This document shows positions 24,698 to 37,676 of a stretch of 64,000 nt of DNA, piece by piece. Numbering within the stretch: the stretch's first letter is position 1; each line of letters starts with the position of its first letter. A model generated the notes under the pieces. That model worked only from the letters and a program-made list of their open reading frames with translations, was not told the DNA's origin and did not search any database. The stretch covers positions 3,484,404-3,548,403 of the forward strand of contig NW_017803379.1 in NCBI RefSeq assembly GCF_001625305.1, in the 5' to 3' direction. A program made the translations under genes and the position numbers. This DNA comes from Branchiostoma belcheri (Eukaryota; Chordata; Leptocardii; Amphioxiformes; Branchiostomatidae).

Positions 24698-26389
24698 CAT
24701 GATTGGACTGGATTTGTGTTGTGATATGAAGGACTGTTGCAAAGCAAATACCAGTGAACTAACATGTAGTGTTCTTAAATAGCATTGCAGCTGCCAACAT
24801 GAATACCTGTGCGATCCAATTTCAGAGATTTCCTTATACTTACATTTAACCTGATACCAACATCTACCACAATGAGTGTTATGAATTGTGAACTGAATGT
24901 GGATAAGAAGTTGTCAGCTATTTGCAAGTACTTTACAATGTCCCAGTATGGTGGGATGGTTCTCTTTAGTATTGACATTGACAGCTGCATTGCTAGTACT
25001 ATAGCAAATATGGATTGCTGTGCTAGTTTTTGTAAGGCCTGATACAGAGGAAATATCTGCATGAATCATATTGTTGCACACTATAGGGCTCTGCAGTAGG
25101 TCCCCTGTAAAAGGGAGTGTAGAAAATGCCTTCCATAAATCATAGAAGTGATAAATTGTAATTATGAAAAACTAGTCATCAATTGCTCTTTGTAAGGTAT
25201 GCTTGCATGGTTTCTAGGTTTCAAAGGTTGTGTTAATAATAGAAGTTAATATTGTGATTTGTACACTGTTAATGTTAGCAAACATAGTATAGATATGGAT
25301 ATCTCCAAATAGCTAAATCAGGTTTTATATATCTGACTAGTGATTGCTGGATACAGGCAAAAGTGTTGACCTTATCTCAAAGTATGAATTTTTTCGCTAA
25401 TGAATTTACACATAAATGCGACAATGATCATGACTTTTAAAGGATATTTCATCAATGTCACGGACTTGAGGCATATCTAAGTGCCTGTTGTTCATTTTGT
25501 GGCTGGTATTGCAAATACATTTGTGTCTATATCAGGCTTCTCAAACCTATTGAAAATTCAATGTTTTCTCAATGAATAATTTCATCAGGTTGGTGAATGA
25601 TTGAATAGCAAAGTTCTTTACTCACAACCACTTATTTAACAAGAGCTGACATTTCGATGACTGTCATCTTTATTAAGGCAATTATGAAGATGTTTTCTTT
25701 TGTTCTACCTATTGCATGATTATGAATATTTTACATGCATGTGGAATTTAGAAATGGTTTGGTTAGGGGATAGCTGGCATTTTGCATTGCATTATTTCAA
25801 GTCTCAAGAAATTAAGGAAGGTATTTTAGAAGTTGTTGATGCCAGTTACATGCACCTGTAACCGTGTCCATTAAACAATATGCAGGGTTTTATCAATTGA
25901 CACTGATTCACAAATTTATCAAAGGCAACTGCTTGTGCACAAAGTCATCAAAATTTCTAACCCTAAGCACTATATTCGTGCCAAACATTGCCAGCTTTCC
26001 ACTGATTTAAGACTGCATTTAAACCTGCTGTGCAGTTGTAATATGTTGAATGTCTGAAACAAGACATGACTGCTGTGCCCATTTCTTACTGGTGCATGTA
26101 ACTGTAGGCATCTATGAAGTCCAGTGTGTGGGTGTTTTACATATACATGTATACTGCAGTGTTAATGTGCAAATAACAATTGGTGCTCTGCTTGACTAGA
26201 AATGTACTATTATTCACATAAAAGCTAGTTCAAGGTTGCGAGTGTTATAATAACATTGCATATGCAATACAGTGCATTTGGTGTTCCTAGTATTAAGTGT
26301 AATAAGCTGCTAAGCATTTTTAATTATAAACTATCAAACATTCATTATCACCTGCCATACACCTTTAAAATGTCACAATGTTTGTACGC

Positions 26390-26395
26390 AATAAA
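26390..26395 (+). terminator. Candidate poly(A) signal of CCDC43
   Basis: This is a canonical AATAAA followed by a T-rich stretch. It is the clearest such site on the plus strand between CCDC43 and FDXACB1. Assignment to CCDC43 is inferred from position. Confidence 0.45.
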
Positions 26396-26775
26396 CTTTA
26401 TCTATTCTTATTTGTAAGAAGCATATCACATGATCACTAAAATTAATGACTTAGCTTGGAGTATTTGAGGGGATACAAGCTATGTTGCTTGCTGTAGTTG
26501 CTCTACAAGCATTGGAAGCTCAGAGCATTGCAAGACTGTGAAGCAGCTAGGCATTGTAACCTACAATGTAGGAGTGAAACATGTATTAAATATGTAGTTT
26601 TGTACCAACATATCTCTGAGTACTGTAATTTGTTTGTACATGTACCACCCATTCAACATGCTATCACAATGAACAGTAGTAGACTGAAATATGAAAAGTA
26701 TTTTACATATAACTTTAAGTGCATGGTAACTCCTTAATATGTACACATTTTTCTGCTATTCAATACATATATTCA

Positions 26776-26934
26776 AGAGACAGTAATTGTAGAAATTGGC
26801 CAATTAGATAACAAGCCAGGGAAGTAAGTCCGCTAAAGAAGCGACAACCAGTACTTCTTTAGCAGACCAACTCCCTTTTGTATGATATCTGTCTAGTTGT
26901 CATTTTCAGGCACCCCTGAAGCTTGGTAGAGGCT
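26776..26934. mobile_element. CCGCTAAAGGAG MITE family, copy 2
   Basis: The copy contains tagaaattggccaa, gtccgctaaagaag, the inverted cttctttagcagac, and ends with gcttggtagaggct. The left terminus is less well preserved than in other copies. Confidence 0.7.
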
Positions 26935-26952
26935 TCATACTACTATACAACA

Positions 26953-29900
26953 CTATCTGACTTGTAAACCCAAATCTTGCCCAAGTCTTTTCCCTAGATC
27001 TGCCATGATCTGTTTAACATGACAAGAGCTCAAGGCCCTGTCAGGAGCCTGGAAAGTCAGTCTGTAACACCTACTCTTTCTCCCCGTGTCTGGCTGAGTG
27101 TAACAGTCAATAACAGTCGCCTCTGTCACAACATCATGGCTCACATCACGTAGTAACATCATGAAATCATCCTCACAGAAGTCTGCATTGGGGTTTTCCC
27201 AAAAACTGATGTCGTAGCTGTAGGAGGGCGGGAACTTGCTGAACTCAAGGTATGTTACAGAAGGTGTGGCTGGGTGGGATTGAACTCTGAATTGTTCGTA
27301 GAAACGCTTGTCTTCAGTCCACAGCAACCTGACGTCAGGAATGCTGAATTTCAGCAGTGCTAACCTGTCTAAGTTCAGTGTGAAGCACAAAACTCTGTGC
27401 CCAGGTATCCTACAGCCTGGTAAAATACCCTGGTTCAGAACAAACACTTGACCTGTTGGGACATGAGTGCTTTTGTCTGTACTGCTAGCAGCCAATAAAT
27501 TAACAGACTGCCTATTGGAGGACAGGGATGGAGCAAGATCCAACTGTACAATGGAAGACACTATCTGCTCAACACAACTTACAAAGGAACACACGTCACT
27601 CAAAGAATCCTTCATGTCTATAAATGTGCCCTTTGTCCTTAAATCTAGACCAAGTAGAGAAGAGAGACAGTCAGATCTCTTTAGTGGGTTGGAGGCAGCT
27701 TGGGTTTTGATTCCAATCCCTGGGCCTTGTTGTAAGTTTGTAGTTGGTTCAGTACAGAGCATACCAGGTATGGTACTCGGGTGTACTTGACATGAGTTAT
27801 CCACTGTTGCTAGTTCCCTGCTATCACTACTGTCTCCAGTGTGTTCAGGAAGAATGAGTATTCCCAAAAGCTGGTACTGCACAGGACAGGTGTGAGTAGA
27901 GATGGCACAGTGAGAGAACACCTCACCTGTAAACAAACATTGTCAATATTAATTGAGGCAACGTAGATAGCAGAGCTGATAACTATGTCTCTTTGGCACG
28001 TGACTTTGTATATAACCTCTCCACATAGATTTAGTTCCTTTGTAGAAAGCTTTTATTTACATAGAATAGTGTAATTAGATTGTTAAGCCACCTTATATGT
28101 TGCTGTGCTGTTTTGTTATGTCTTGTCAGCAGGACAAGCCCTTTGTAATAGCCACTGGCCTGGCTGTGAGGGTTGAACAGCCAAACCAATAAATAAAATA
28201 CATAAGGCAGTTGTGATTACCAGTGAGTACATGCATGAGCCCAGGCTGTAGTGATGTCTGTAGGATTGTGGACAGGTGTGTTGTCAGACTGGGCCGCAGG
28301 TACCAGCAGGTGTGGTCAGCTGATGTTTCTTCTGTACCATCCTCTTTCACCTGGATCAGTCTTGTCTTCACCTGACCATCGCTTAGTGCATCTACACATA
28401 CAGGTGAGATAAATCATACATACATGTATAGTCATTATTACAACAAACTGAAGGAAACACATTAGGGGTCAACAAACCTAAACATGATTTGACAAACAGC
28501 AAGGTATCAACAAAATATACTGTGCCTGAGTAAAATCTGTTAAGTATTCTGTGTAGAACATTGGAAGAATGTCTCGTTTAAAGTTGTATTTGCATATCTA
28601 AGGATCCTGTCTATGGTTTTTAAGTGTCGTGTTGAAAAAGATACTGTCTGCATCAGGCAAAATTATGATGCAATGTTGACCAAATATCCAAGGAAAGCCA
28701 TGATAAATGTATATGTGCTAATGTGACCTAGGCTATAGGGTGTATAATGAATACTTAGTAAGCACCCTGACATCTTACCAGCCATGTCAACATCAGCCGA
28801 GGAACAGACGATAGAAAAGTCTTCCGTCTTCAGATGATCAACACCAAAAGTTTCTTCAAGAAGACTTAACAGTTGTTTGGTTACCATGGCAACAGGATGG
28901 TCCTCCTTCTGATGTAGGTTTCTGTAGGTCAAATAGTAAGATACCAAATTTATTACAGGGATTTAGGAAAAGGTATACTATACAGTTAAAGGGCTGAAGC
29001 TCTCACACCAATAATCTGTAAATACTTAGTAGTACATCAATTGTGATGAACCATTTGAGGCATAGGTGCAATCTTTTAGCAACTACCAAGCTTCAAAAGC
29101 AGCTGAAAAGAGCACAAATTGGCCAAATGGACTGATAACATGTCAGGAAATTTGGTCCACTAAGAGTTCAGTGAGCAGCAACCTCTACTCCTTTAGCGGA
29201 CCAACTACCCTGACATGTTATCTGTCTATTTGACCAATTTGTATTCTTTGAAGCCTGAAGCCTGGTAGAGGCTAGGAATATGTCTGTGTTTATGAAATAA
29301 TTTGAACCGACCTGCCAATCTTATGCCTTATTCCAGCAGGTTTAGAGAATAGCCTGTCTCTGCCTTCCACTCTGGCTAACAGTGTGGGTGCAGTTTGTGT
29401 CACAGGTGCCAGGGGGCAGCTCTGTGCGAAGATGTGGGTTAGCGCACCCTCTGTGTGGAAAGCCTTATCTCTGCTCCTGAAATATGGACGTAACCTGAAA
29501 TTAATTCCTCGTACATGTAGTATTTTCAAATGAGATAAAATTGGGCATTTACTAACAATAATGTAACAATGATGGAAAACTATAGATTCTGTTCCTAGGT
29601 CTCCAATGTTGTAACCAGCAGTATGTTGTTATATTTTGTCTGACCCTGCCCTCTTCCCTCAATGAAATGTGGGCAGCAGGCAGAGTTCATTCTTTCATGA
29701 ATACACAAATGTTCAAACAAACAAAGAAAACAGAGCGTCAACGAATGCTAGACATCCAGATAATGAGAAAATTGTTACTCAAGCAAGTGCATAGATTTCT
29801 GAAAACAGTCCGACGTTTCAACTAGCATCCACTGAATGACTGATGAGAAGTAGACATGTCAAACAGTTTTCAAAAATCTATGTTCTTGCTTGAGTATCAA

Positions 29901-31300
29901 TTTTCTTGTGTAAACAAACCAGAAGTTGACTTGTAGCTCACCTGTACCCAGACGGCATGTACACTTCCCAGTCTTCAGCACAAAATGGCACCACCTCTCC
30001 CAGGATAAGCCCCGCCTCCGCTGCCATGGCAACCGCCTGCCAGGAGTTATGCCACGCTCTCTGTGGTTGGTCGGCAGGTGTTCCACCTTGACCCTGACAC
30101 AGGGTCACGTACAACTTACCTTCAGCAGACAGGAGCTCTGTACAGCTGGGGAGATGGAAGATGACATGTGGCAACTTAGGAGTTAGATCTAATATATATA
30201 TATGTCATTGTGAAGTATTCTTTAAATGCAGAGTTGACATTGCTTTTATCTGTTATTTTGGTTGACTTTAACACCAGACACTGAAATACAACAGTTCATG
30301 AGAATAGTCAAATGCGATAGGTATTTTTCAATTCCAGTTCTTTCAAGAAGCAAATAATACATAATTTTACTGTTGACTACACATGATTGCAAGTTTCTAA
30401 TTTTTGCTTTTGTTTGCTTCTCAAATAAACGTTTTTCATGAGCACCGCAGTGGAATGACTGTATTGTTAATTTCGTCCTTTCCTTACCTTGTGAAGACCT
30501 TCCTGAGCAGTTCCCTGTTGCGTTTGATGGGTGTCTTCCTTCCCACGTGAGGGAAGTTAAAGATGACGTGATCAAAAGTCTGGCCTCGGAGTCCCAGACA
30601 TGCGTTCAAGTCTGTGGCATCTACTCCAAAAATGATTACAGCACCTGTTAAGGAATAAAATTCAAGGTTCACAGAGCACAACTTGCCAAGCTTGTACATT
30701 ATGTGTTTCTTGAAGTGACACCATATACACAAAGCTCAAGTGTTTCATACAAATGCTCAACTGGTCAGATGTTGATAAAACTGCAAAGTATCAGTTATTT
30801 TTTTAAAACTCTACCTGCATCTATCAGCTTTACTAGTGCCACAATAAGTAGAGCCTTATACTGTCAAACATAGTGATACATATGATATACATGTACACGT
30901 TATGGACATGATTTATACAAAATTTCAAAAGCACATGTACATTGATGTACACAAGAAGTATAATATGGCCCGCCACAAGATGTACACAAAAAGCACATGC
31001 AGATGTCATATTCACATGGCCTAAATGCTTTCATAGTTTCTCTGCAAGGCATAATCTTACAATTCATTCACCTCTCTCTCTCAAGGAGTTAGGGACAGCC
31101 ACTAACATACCTTTGTCCTGGAGAGCCTGAATGTTATTCCCAGCATCTGAGTGTGTCCTCAGTGCGTCTTCCTCCCTACCCAGAGTTGTGGCAGTCAGCT
31201 GGTCAGGGTTCACCATCCTCTGTGCCAGCGCTCGGGAGAAGGAGAAGTTTCCATCCCCCAACACCAAAGTCTTACCCTCACATGCCTCCAACATGTTCAT
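26953..31300 (-). CDS. FDXACB1: Ferredoxin-fold anticodon-binding domain protein 1
   Basis: Seven exons on the minus strand: 31111-31300, 30488-30644, 29942-30145, 29312-29494, 28779-28921, 28221-28391 and 26953-27926. They total 2022 nt, or 673 residues, with consistent phases; the human protein has about 620. The N-terminus is a Rossmann-like BMT5/DUF2431 domain with LVLGDGNFSFSRAL, FDHVIFNFPHVGRK and NRELLRKVF. GQGGTPAD and WHNSWQAVAMAAEAG follow. The last exon ends in an FDX-ACB domain like that of mitochondrial phenylalanyl-tRNA synthetase (FPPSYSYDISFWENPNADFC to YRLTFQAPDRALSS). The fusion of a methyltransferase-like domain with a tRNA-binding fold is the known FDXACB1 architecture. 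A role in RNA modification is an inference from the family. The start MNMLEACEGK places the GDGNFSF loop where the domain needs it. Confidence 0.92.
29094..29274. mobile_element. CCGCTAAAGGAG MITE family, copy 3 (FDXACB1 intron)
   Basis: The ends are taccaagcttc and its inverted partner gaagcctggtagaggcta. The core has cctttagcggaccaact and acatgttatctgtctat. It lies between FDXACB1 exons 28779-28921 and 29312-29494. Confidence 0.75.
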
Positions 31301-31334
31301 ACATACAACATGGGCATTACAGTAACACTGACAC

Positions 31335-31340
31335 TTTATT
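31335..31340 (-). terminator. Candidate poly(A) signal of SMIM7
   Basis: AATAAA on the minus strand lies downstream of the SMIM7 stop and just upstream of the FDXACB1 start. It would give SMIM7 a 3' UTR of about 780 nt that ends close to the next gene. Position-based inference. Confidence 0.4.
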
Positions 31341-32114
31341 CAAAATACAAAAGTGCTTGCACTGTTACAGCAGTACTAGTATTTGTCATGGGTGACACTG
31401 TTGGACACCAAATACATACAGGCTATAATTGGACCAAAACAACTTCAGTTTCCTTATAAATACCATACAGTGTACAGTGGTTCCTTTATATCTCTCTGGA
31501 AACATTTACATGCCATCAAAAATTGGCAGAATATACCGGTAGTCAATTGACTTCCTCACAGTAAGTAACATAACCCTATGGTCAAATCTACTAATCCTAT
31601 GTACTAACTTACTAACATTAAAGGAATAAATTGTAGTATGGAAATCATAACATGGGAACAGATCTTGTATGGTACAATCGGCAACCCTTAATAGTTTGAC
31701 ACAATGTCAGACATGATCTATGATTCTGCTACACTATTACACGAGTTCTTCCAGAGCAAAGACAACAGATACAGAGGAGTCCCTCTTGTAAGTTTCTGGG
31801 AGCAATCTTTACATTGACTCTGCAGCTACCAGTAAAGATGACAGAATTGTCATGTATTCACATTATGTACAGCAGTAGCTATTGTTCAGTCCTACAACCA
31901 GCTATAGTCTCCAGTAATAACATACACCTTCTAGTGATGCTGAAGAAGAGTGATGGATGTCACTCAAATCGTCCCACAGTAATCTCCATACTCTATTCAG
32001 TTTGAATTGTCGTTGAGACCCAAAGAGCAATTTTCATTCAGTACATGTAGTAGAGTCTAAATTCAGTACTCGAAGTTGAATGTCTTTGAATATACAGCAG
32101 TTTTTGTGTCCTGG
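31341..32114 (-). other. Probable SMIM7 3' UTR
   Basis: There is no open frame of note between the SMIM7 stop and the candidate poly(A) signal. FDXACB1 follows in the same direction about 800 bp downstream of the SMIM7 stop, so its promoter must also lie in this short stretch. Confidence 0.4.
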
Positions 32115-32994
<880 letters not shown>

Positions 32995-34116
32995 TCTGTA
33001 GCATTAACTAGCGGCAGTCCACGATGTTATAAAACTTGTACAAAGTGGTCATCAACGAACTCACATACGTGGCTAAGGACTACCGAGCACGGCCGAATTG
33101 CGGCAGGTGGGATTACGACAGTTAGCGCCGCCTAGCGGCAGTACTTGGAAAGACAATTGCGTCAAGGATCAAAATAGAAATGGAAAGTTAGTCTCCATTC
33201 AGTGGTCTCCACCATACCCCACTTCGCACAAGCAAATATTAGAAATCAGACGGGGAGCAATTTTCCTTGAAGATCTCTGACTTCCCACGGTCCCCAAAAG
33301 TTCAATCACCATCTATTTTCTAGCCTAGTCATGATCCATCAACACATTGTATAATCTCAGTTCCAGTCCCTTAGCTAAGTTGGTACTGTTCATTCCGACC
33401 AAAGGCCGTATCTGTATCTGTCTCTAATGTTAACTAAATAAAATGAACTTCATTAGTGTAAATAACAACTTTATTTGTAAAATCGTGGGGTTGAAAAAAC
33501 TAGGAAACTAAGAGGTGACTTTTTAACACCAACAGTTAGTCTACCAAAACAGAACTCAACAATCAAACAGTGGCAGAGCAAATAACTAAAAATCAAAATT
33601 AAAATTAGTTTGTTTGTCAATCGGTGCCTCTTATCAGGCAATGTCTAAAGCTAGCCTAACAAAATAGAACCATGGAGGTACCTCCATGATAGAACTCAAC
33701 ATAATTTAAAACAAATGTAACAAACTACTAGAATACTATCAAACATACTATCAATACTACTACTATATATACAGGGGTCGAAATAGATTTTGGGGCCAAC
33801 TTGCACTGGTGCAAATGAAAAGAAAAATACTTGCACCGGAAGAAAAATAGTTGCACCCTCCAAAAATACATAAGTGATGGGAAACATCCGCTGGCAGCGA
33901 CGTAGATAGTAACCTTCTGTTACTTACAAAAAATGAAGAAAAACTTCATGGATTCTGGTTTTGTTCCTTTCCACTCCAGTTCTTTATTAATTAATATTAT
34001 TGGGTAATTCTACAGGTAGTGACAGTGGATAAAGCAAACTTGCACCATGGTGCAAGCAGGCAAAAAATTAGTTGCACAACACCAAATTTACTTGCANNNN
34101 NNNNNNNNNNNNNNNN

Positions 34117-34154
<38 letters not shown>

Positions 34155-34589
34155 ACAATATATAACAGACTACAGAAAGTAACAAAATCAATCCATGGTA
34201 CAAAACTATGTATACAATGTAATTGTGAAGAGAAATGGGGCCCAGCATACATGTACATGTACTTGAAAGTCTTCTGTAGTACATCACTTTTCTGTAATAA
34301 TAATTATTAAGTTTTTACTGTTGTAGACTTGAAGACTAATGCTAATAGGCTTTGAGTTTCAATATCAGCATGCTAGCACTAAATGATTATTCTCTTGTTG
34401 GAAATTTGTTGATTTGTTTTCATGCTTCTTCTCTTGTTTTTTGATTGGGATTCCATGTCTCTACTGATTAGAGGATGACAAACCAGCCTCATATTTGTAC
34501 GGTTTCTCTGCTGACTGAGCCAGTCAACATGTTAAAGAGATCACCAGACTGCCCAGCTGACAGATCTGCCCGCTGCACTCCTAGGATCC
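32995..34589. other. Region between SMIM7 and the zinc-finger gene
   Basis: The SMIM7 promoter should lie just above 32995. A repeat with 'gggtcgaaatag' and several ttgcac motifs covers about 33775-34096 and is interrupted by an assembly gap. A (TA)n stretch follows the gap. No gene is seen. Confidence 0.45.
34097..34116. other. Assembly gap (20 N) next to a (TA)n run
   Basis: Twenty unknown bases directly precede about 45 bp of TA dinucleotides. The gap size may be a placeholder. The sequence around it is repetitive. Confidence 0.95.
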
Positions 34590-35913
34590 TCACACCTGTA
34601 GGGATTGTGCTGCATGACTCTTCATGTGAGACTTCAAACCATCAAGCCTACTGAATTGCCTGCTGCACTCCTCACATTTGTAGGGTTTCTCCCCAGTGTG
34701 AGTCTGCATGTGTCTCTTGAGATGGCCCAGCTGTCTGAACTGCCTGCTGCACTCCTCACACCTGTAGGACTTCTCCCCGGTGTGGATTTTCATGTGGGTC
34801 TTCAGAGCACCCAGCTGAGTGAACTGCCTGCTGCACTCCTCACATTTGTGGGGTTTCTCCCCAGTGTGAGTCCGCATGTGTTTCTTTAGGGTAGCCATCT
34901 CCCGGAACTGCCTGCTGCACTCCTCACATTTAAATTGTTTCTCTCCCGTGTGAGTCCGCATGTGGGTCTTCAGACTACTCAGACTACTGAACTGCCTGCT
35001 GCACTCCTCACATTTGTAAGGCTTCTCTCCAGTGTGAGTCCGCATGTGGGACTTCAGACCTGTCAGTTGTCTGAACTGCTTGCTGCACTCCTCACATTTG
35101 TGGGGCTTCTCCCCGGTGTGAGTCTGTATGTGCTTCTTCAGACTGTTTAGCCTACTGAATTGCCTGCTGCACTCCTCACACTTGTAGGGTTTCTCCCCGG
35201 TGTGAATTCGCATGTGGTTCTTCAGACTACAGAGTACGCTGAACTGTCTGCTGCACTCCTCACATTTGTAGGGTTTCTCCCCTGTGTGAGTCTGCATGTG
35301 GGTCTTCAGACTACCCAGCTGACTGAACTGCATGCTGCACTCCTCACACTTGTAGGGTTTCTCCCCAGTGTGAGTCCGCATGTGGGTCTTCAGATGACCC
35401 AGGATACTAAACTGCCTGCTGCACTCCTCACACCTGTAGGGTTTCTCCCCAGTGTGAGTTCGGATGTGGTCCTTCAGATGACCCAACTGACTGAACTGCC
35501 TGCTGCACTGCTCACACTTGTAGGGTTTCTCCCCTGTGTGAGTTCGCATATGTTTCTTCAGATTACTCAGGATACTAAACTGTTTGCCGCATTCTTCGCA
35601 CCTGTAGGGTTTCTCCCCAGTGTGAGTTTGGATGTGGTCCTTCAGACTACCCAGCTGACTGAACTGCCTGCTGCACTCCTCACACTTGTAGGGTTTCTCC
35701 CCTGTGTGAGTCCGCATGTGGGTCTTCAGATGACCCATCTGACTAAACTGCTTGCTGCACTCCTCACACTTGTAGGGTTTCTCACCTGTGTGACTGTGAG
35801 TCTGCACATGTTTCTTCAGATGACCCATGCTGACTGAACTGCCTGTCGCACTCCTCACACTTTGGAAGTCTGTGTCTGCTGACACTGGCTGGTTGCCTGC
35901 TTGTTGATGCCAT
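34590..35913 (-). CDS. Tandem C2H2 zinc-finger protein with a frameshift near the N-terminus
   Basis: On the minus strand 14 intact Krüppel-type fingers run in one open frame, joined by THTGEKPYKC linkers, with almost uniform CEECSRQFS starts. The stop is at 34590-34592. The protein is most likely a sequence-specific DNA-binding regulator; no KRAB, SCAN or BTB domain is visible. The best start is ATG at 35913 in a good context (gccATGg), which opens MASTSRQPASVSRH and then a finger start, KCEECDRQFSQ. One extra base at about 35829-35830 then shifts the frame before GHLKKHVQTH. A six-base insertion also alters the next linker (THSHTGEKP). The frame that stays open upstream to 36260 runs antisense through LINE sequence and is not a believable N-terminus. 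This is either a sequencing error, a recent pseudogene, or a gene started from the internal ATG at the shift site. Confidence 0.75.
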
Positions 35914-36149
35914 GGCAATAACAGCTCAAACCACCTCTGTCTGTGCTGATTAAACAAATTCAACAAAACAGCAACATTGTTAACATGGAAAGAAATGGAC
36001 AGTGGGACATGGGAGATTAACCCCGTCAATGAGAGCAAGGACATTCTATGATGAGAGATTGTGTAAACACAGGCTCCATGGACACCCCTCTCCCACCCCA
36101 AACTTTGGTACTTAGGAACAGCCTCTTTTCCAAAGATCAGCCTTGTCCG

Positions 36150-36525
36150 TTGGTTGTATGTAGTCTCCACCAGACTCCTTTGTAGACTGAATGACCTCGT
36201 CCCTGTCTCTAGAGCTAACGCCACTGGACGCTCTCTTAGGAACAAGAACACTATATCCATCCCCCCAGCCAGAACAAAAAGACTCCAGAACTCGTTCCTA
36301 CATCAGTCTATCAGACTATACAACCAGACTGTGTAAACGTGTCTTATCTGGGATGCCCTGTTGATTTAATGTATAGATTTTAATAGTATGTATATATGTG
36401 TAATATATGTTATGTACCTTATGAGTTATCTTGCTGTTATTGCTGTTAATACCAATGCCATTCAGGCAACACATATTTTTGTATGTCTGCTACGTTGGTA
36501 TGAAATAAAGAATTGAGAATTGAAT
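36150..36525 (+). mobile_element. 3' end of a LINE-like non-LTR retrotransposon
   Basis: A 60-codon frame ends RTKRLQNSFLHQSIRLYN then a stop at 36336, which is the usual C-terminal style of LINE reverse transcriptases. About 190 bp of AT-rich 3' UTR follow and end in aataaagaattgagaattga, a short tandem tail. The 5' part is missing, so this is a truncated copy. Class assignment is from memory of the motif. Confidence 0.55.
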
Positions 36526-37016
36526 AAACAGCATAAATCGGCCTAGTAAAAGTAATGTAGCTTGCCAAGGGGAGTTAGCCGGCGATAGATGAAAGAATGG
36601 TTGAATAATTTTGCCTGCACGGAAAATTCGTTTCAAGGCCGATTTCTACTATTTCAGCCTGCATGCAAAGGAGTTTCTGACAGTACACTTTGCCAGAGAA
36701 ACCTGGCTCGGCGAATGGACACCGTAAAGTAAACGTTACGACGTTTCACCCACAACCTTGCATCTGCTTGGCGAGCAAATTTGGCCGTGATGAAAACCAG
36801 ATGTGAGAAAACCAGAAGTGAGACACTTCAAAATTTCCAGAAACGCGACCTACGCATCCAGATCATACCTGGGACTGTCTTGTACCAGAAATTACTAGAC
36901 TGTATGGGTATGAGCAGCAACTTGAGGACTTAAAATCAAGTTGTCCGAACTCTCTGTCGGTGAGAGTCGGCAGTTACAACAGCCATTCATCCATGCAGGG
37001 TGGTCTACCCGGGTGT

Positions 37017-37676
37017 TAGCCGTGGCGACTATTGATTCGGGCTTACATTGCATTACCCTCAGCAATAGTCGTGGAAAGATCCATTGGCAGAACTGCACAT
37101 TTCCCGTTGGCTGCTCGATGCTCCGTTTTTGACCCGGTTTTTTGCTGTCCCGAGCTTCCCTACAATATAACTCCACAATTGGCCGGGTTGCCGATGTTTA
37201 GATCAGCCTAAATATTCCACAGCGCGACAGAAAAGTAGTAAAATAGCTAGTCGGCACAAGCTGGCGCCATCTTGGATATAGTCGGGAATGTCCGCTACCG
37301 CCGTCGGGAACGCTCGGTAGGCTTTCCGGTTATAATCGGAGAGCTTTCGGTCGGGCTTCGGTAATCGTGACGCTACCGAGCGTTCCCGACGGCGGTAGCG
37401 GACATTCCCGACTATATCCAAGATGGCGCCAGCTTGTGCCGACTAGCTATTTTACTACTTTTCTGTCGCGCTGTGGAATATTTAGGCTGATCTAAACATC
37501 GGCAACCCGGCCAATTGTGGAGTTATATTGTAGGGAAGCTCGGGACAGCAAAAAACCGGGTCAAAAACGGAGCATCGAGCAGCCAACGGGAAATGTGCAG
37601 TTCTGCCAATGGATCTTTCCACGACTATTGCTGAGGGTAATGCAATGTAAGCCCGAATCAATAGTCGCCACGGCTA
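37017..37676 (-). mobile_element. 660-bp near-perfect foldback transposon, copy B, with 9-bp target duplications
   Basis: It has the same length and the same ends as the copy at 21729-22388. The unique centre is reverse-complemented relative to that copy, so it inserted in the other orientation. The target duplication CCCGGGTGT lies at 37008-37016 and 37677-37685. The arms are almost identical to those of copy A, which points to recent activity or recent gene conversion. There is no transposase, so it must have been mobilised in trans. Confidence 0.93.

Larger units (their letters stand above)
24698..26952. other. CCDC43 3' UTR and spacer
   Basis: The region follows the CCDC43 stop. An AATAAA poly(A) signal lies at 26390-26395, which suggests a 3' UTR of about 1.7 kb. 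A MITE copy lies at 26776-26934, between this signal and the convergent FDXACB1 stop. No further gene is seen. Confidence 0.5.

Noticed and set aside
34605-35837. Long plus-strand open frames opposite the zinc-finger gene
   Set aside because: They are antisense shadows of the repeated finger codons and show only an LLTFVGFLPSVS-type repeat.
35914-36260. N-terminal extension of the zinc-finger open frame
   Set aside because: It runs antisense through the LINE-like segment, and the natural ATG with a finger start lies in the other frame.
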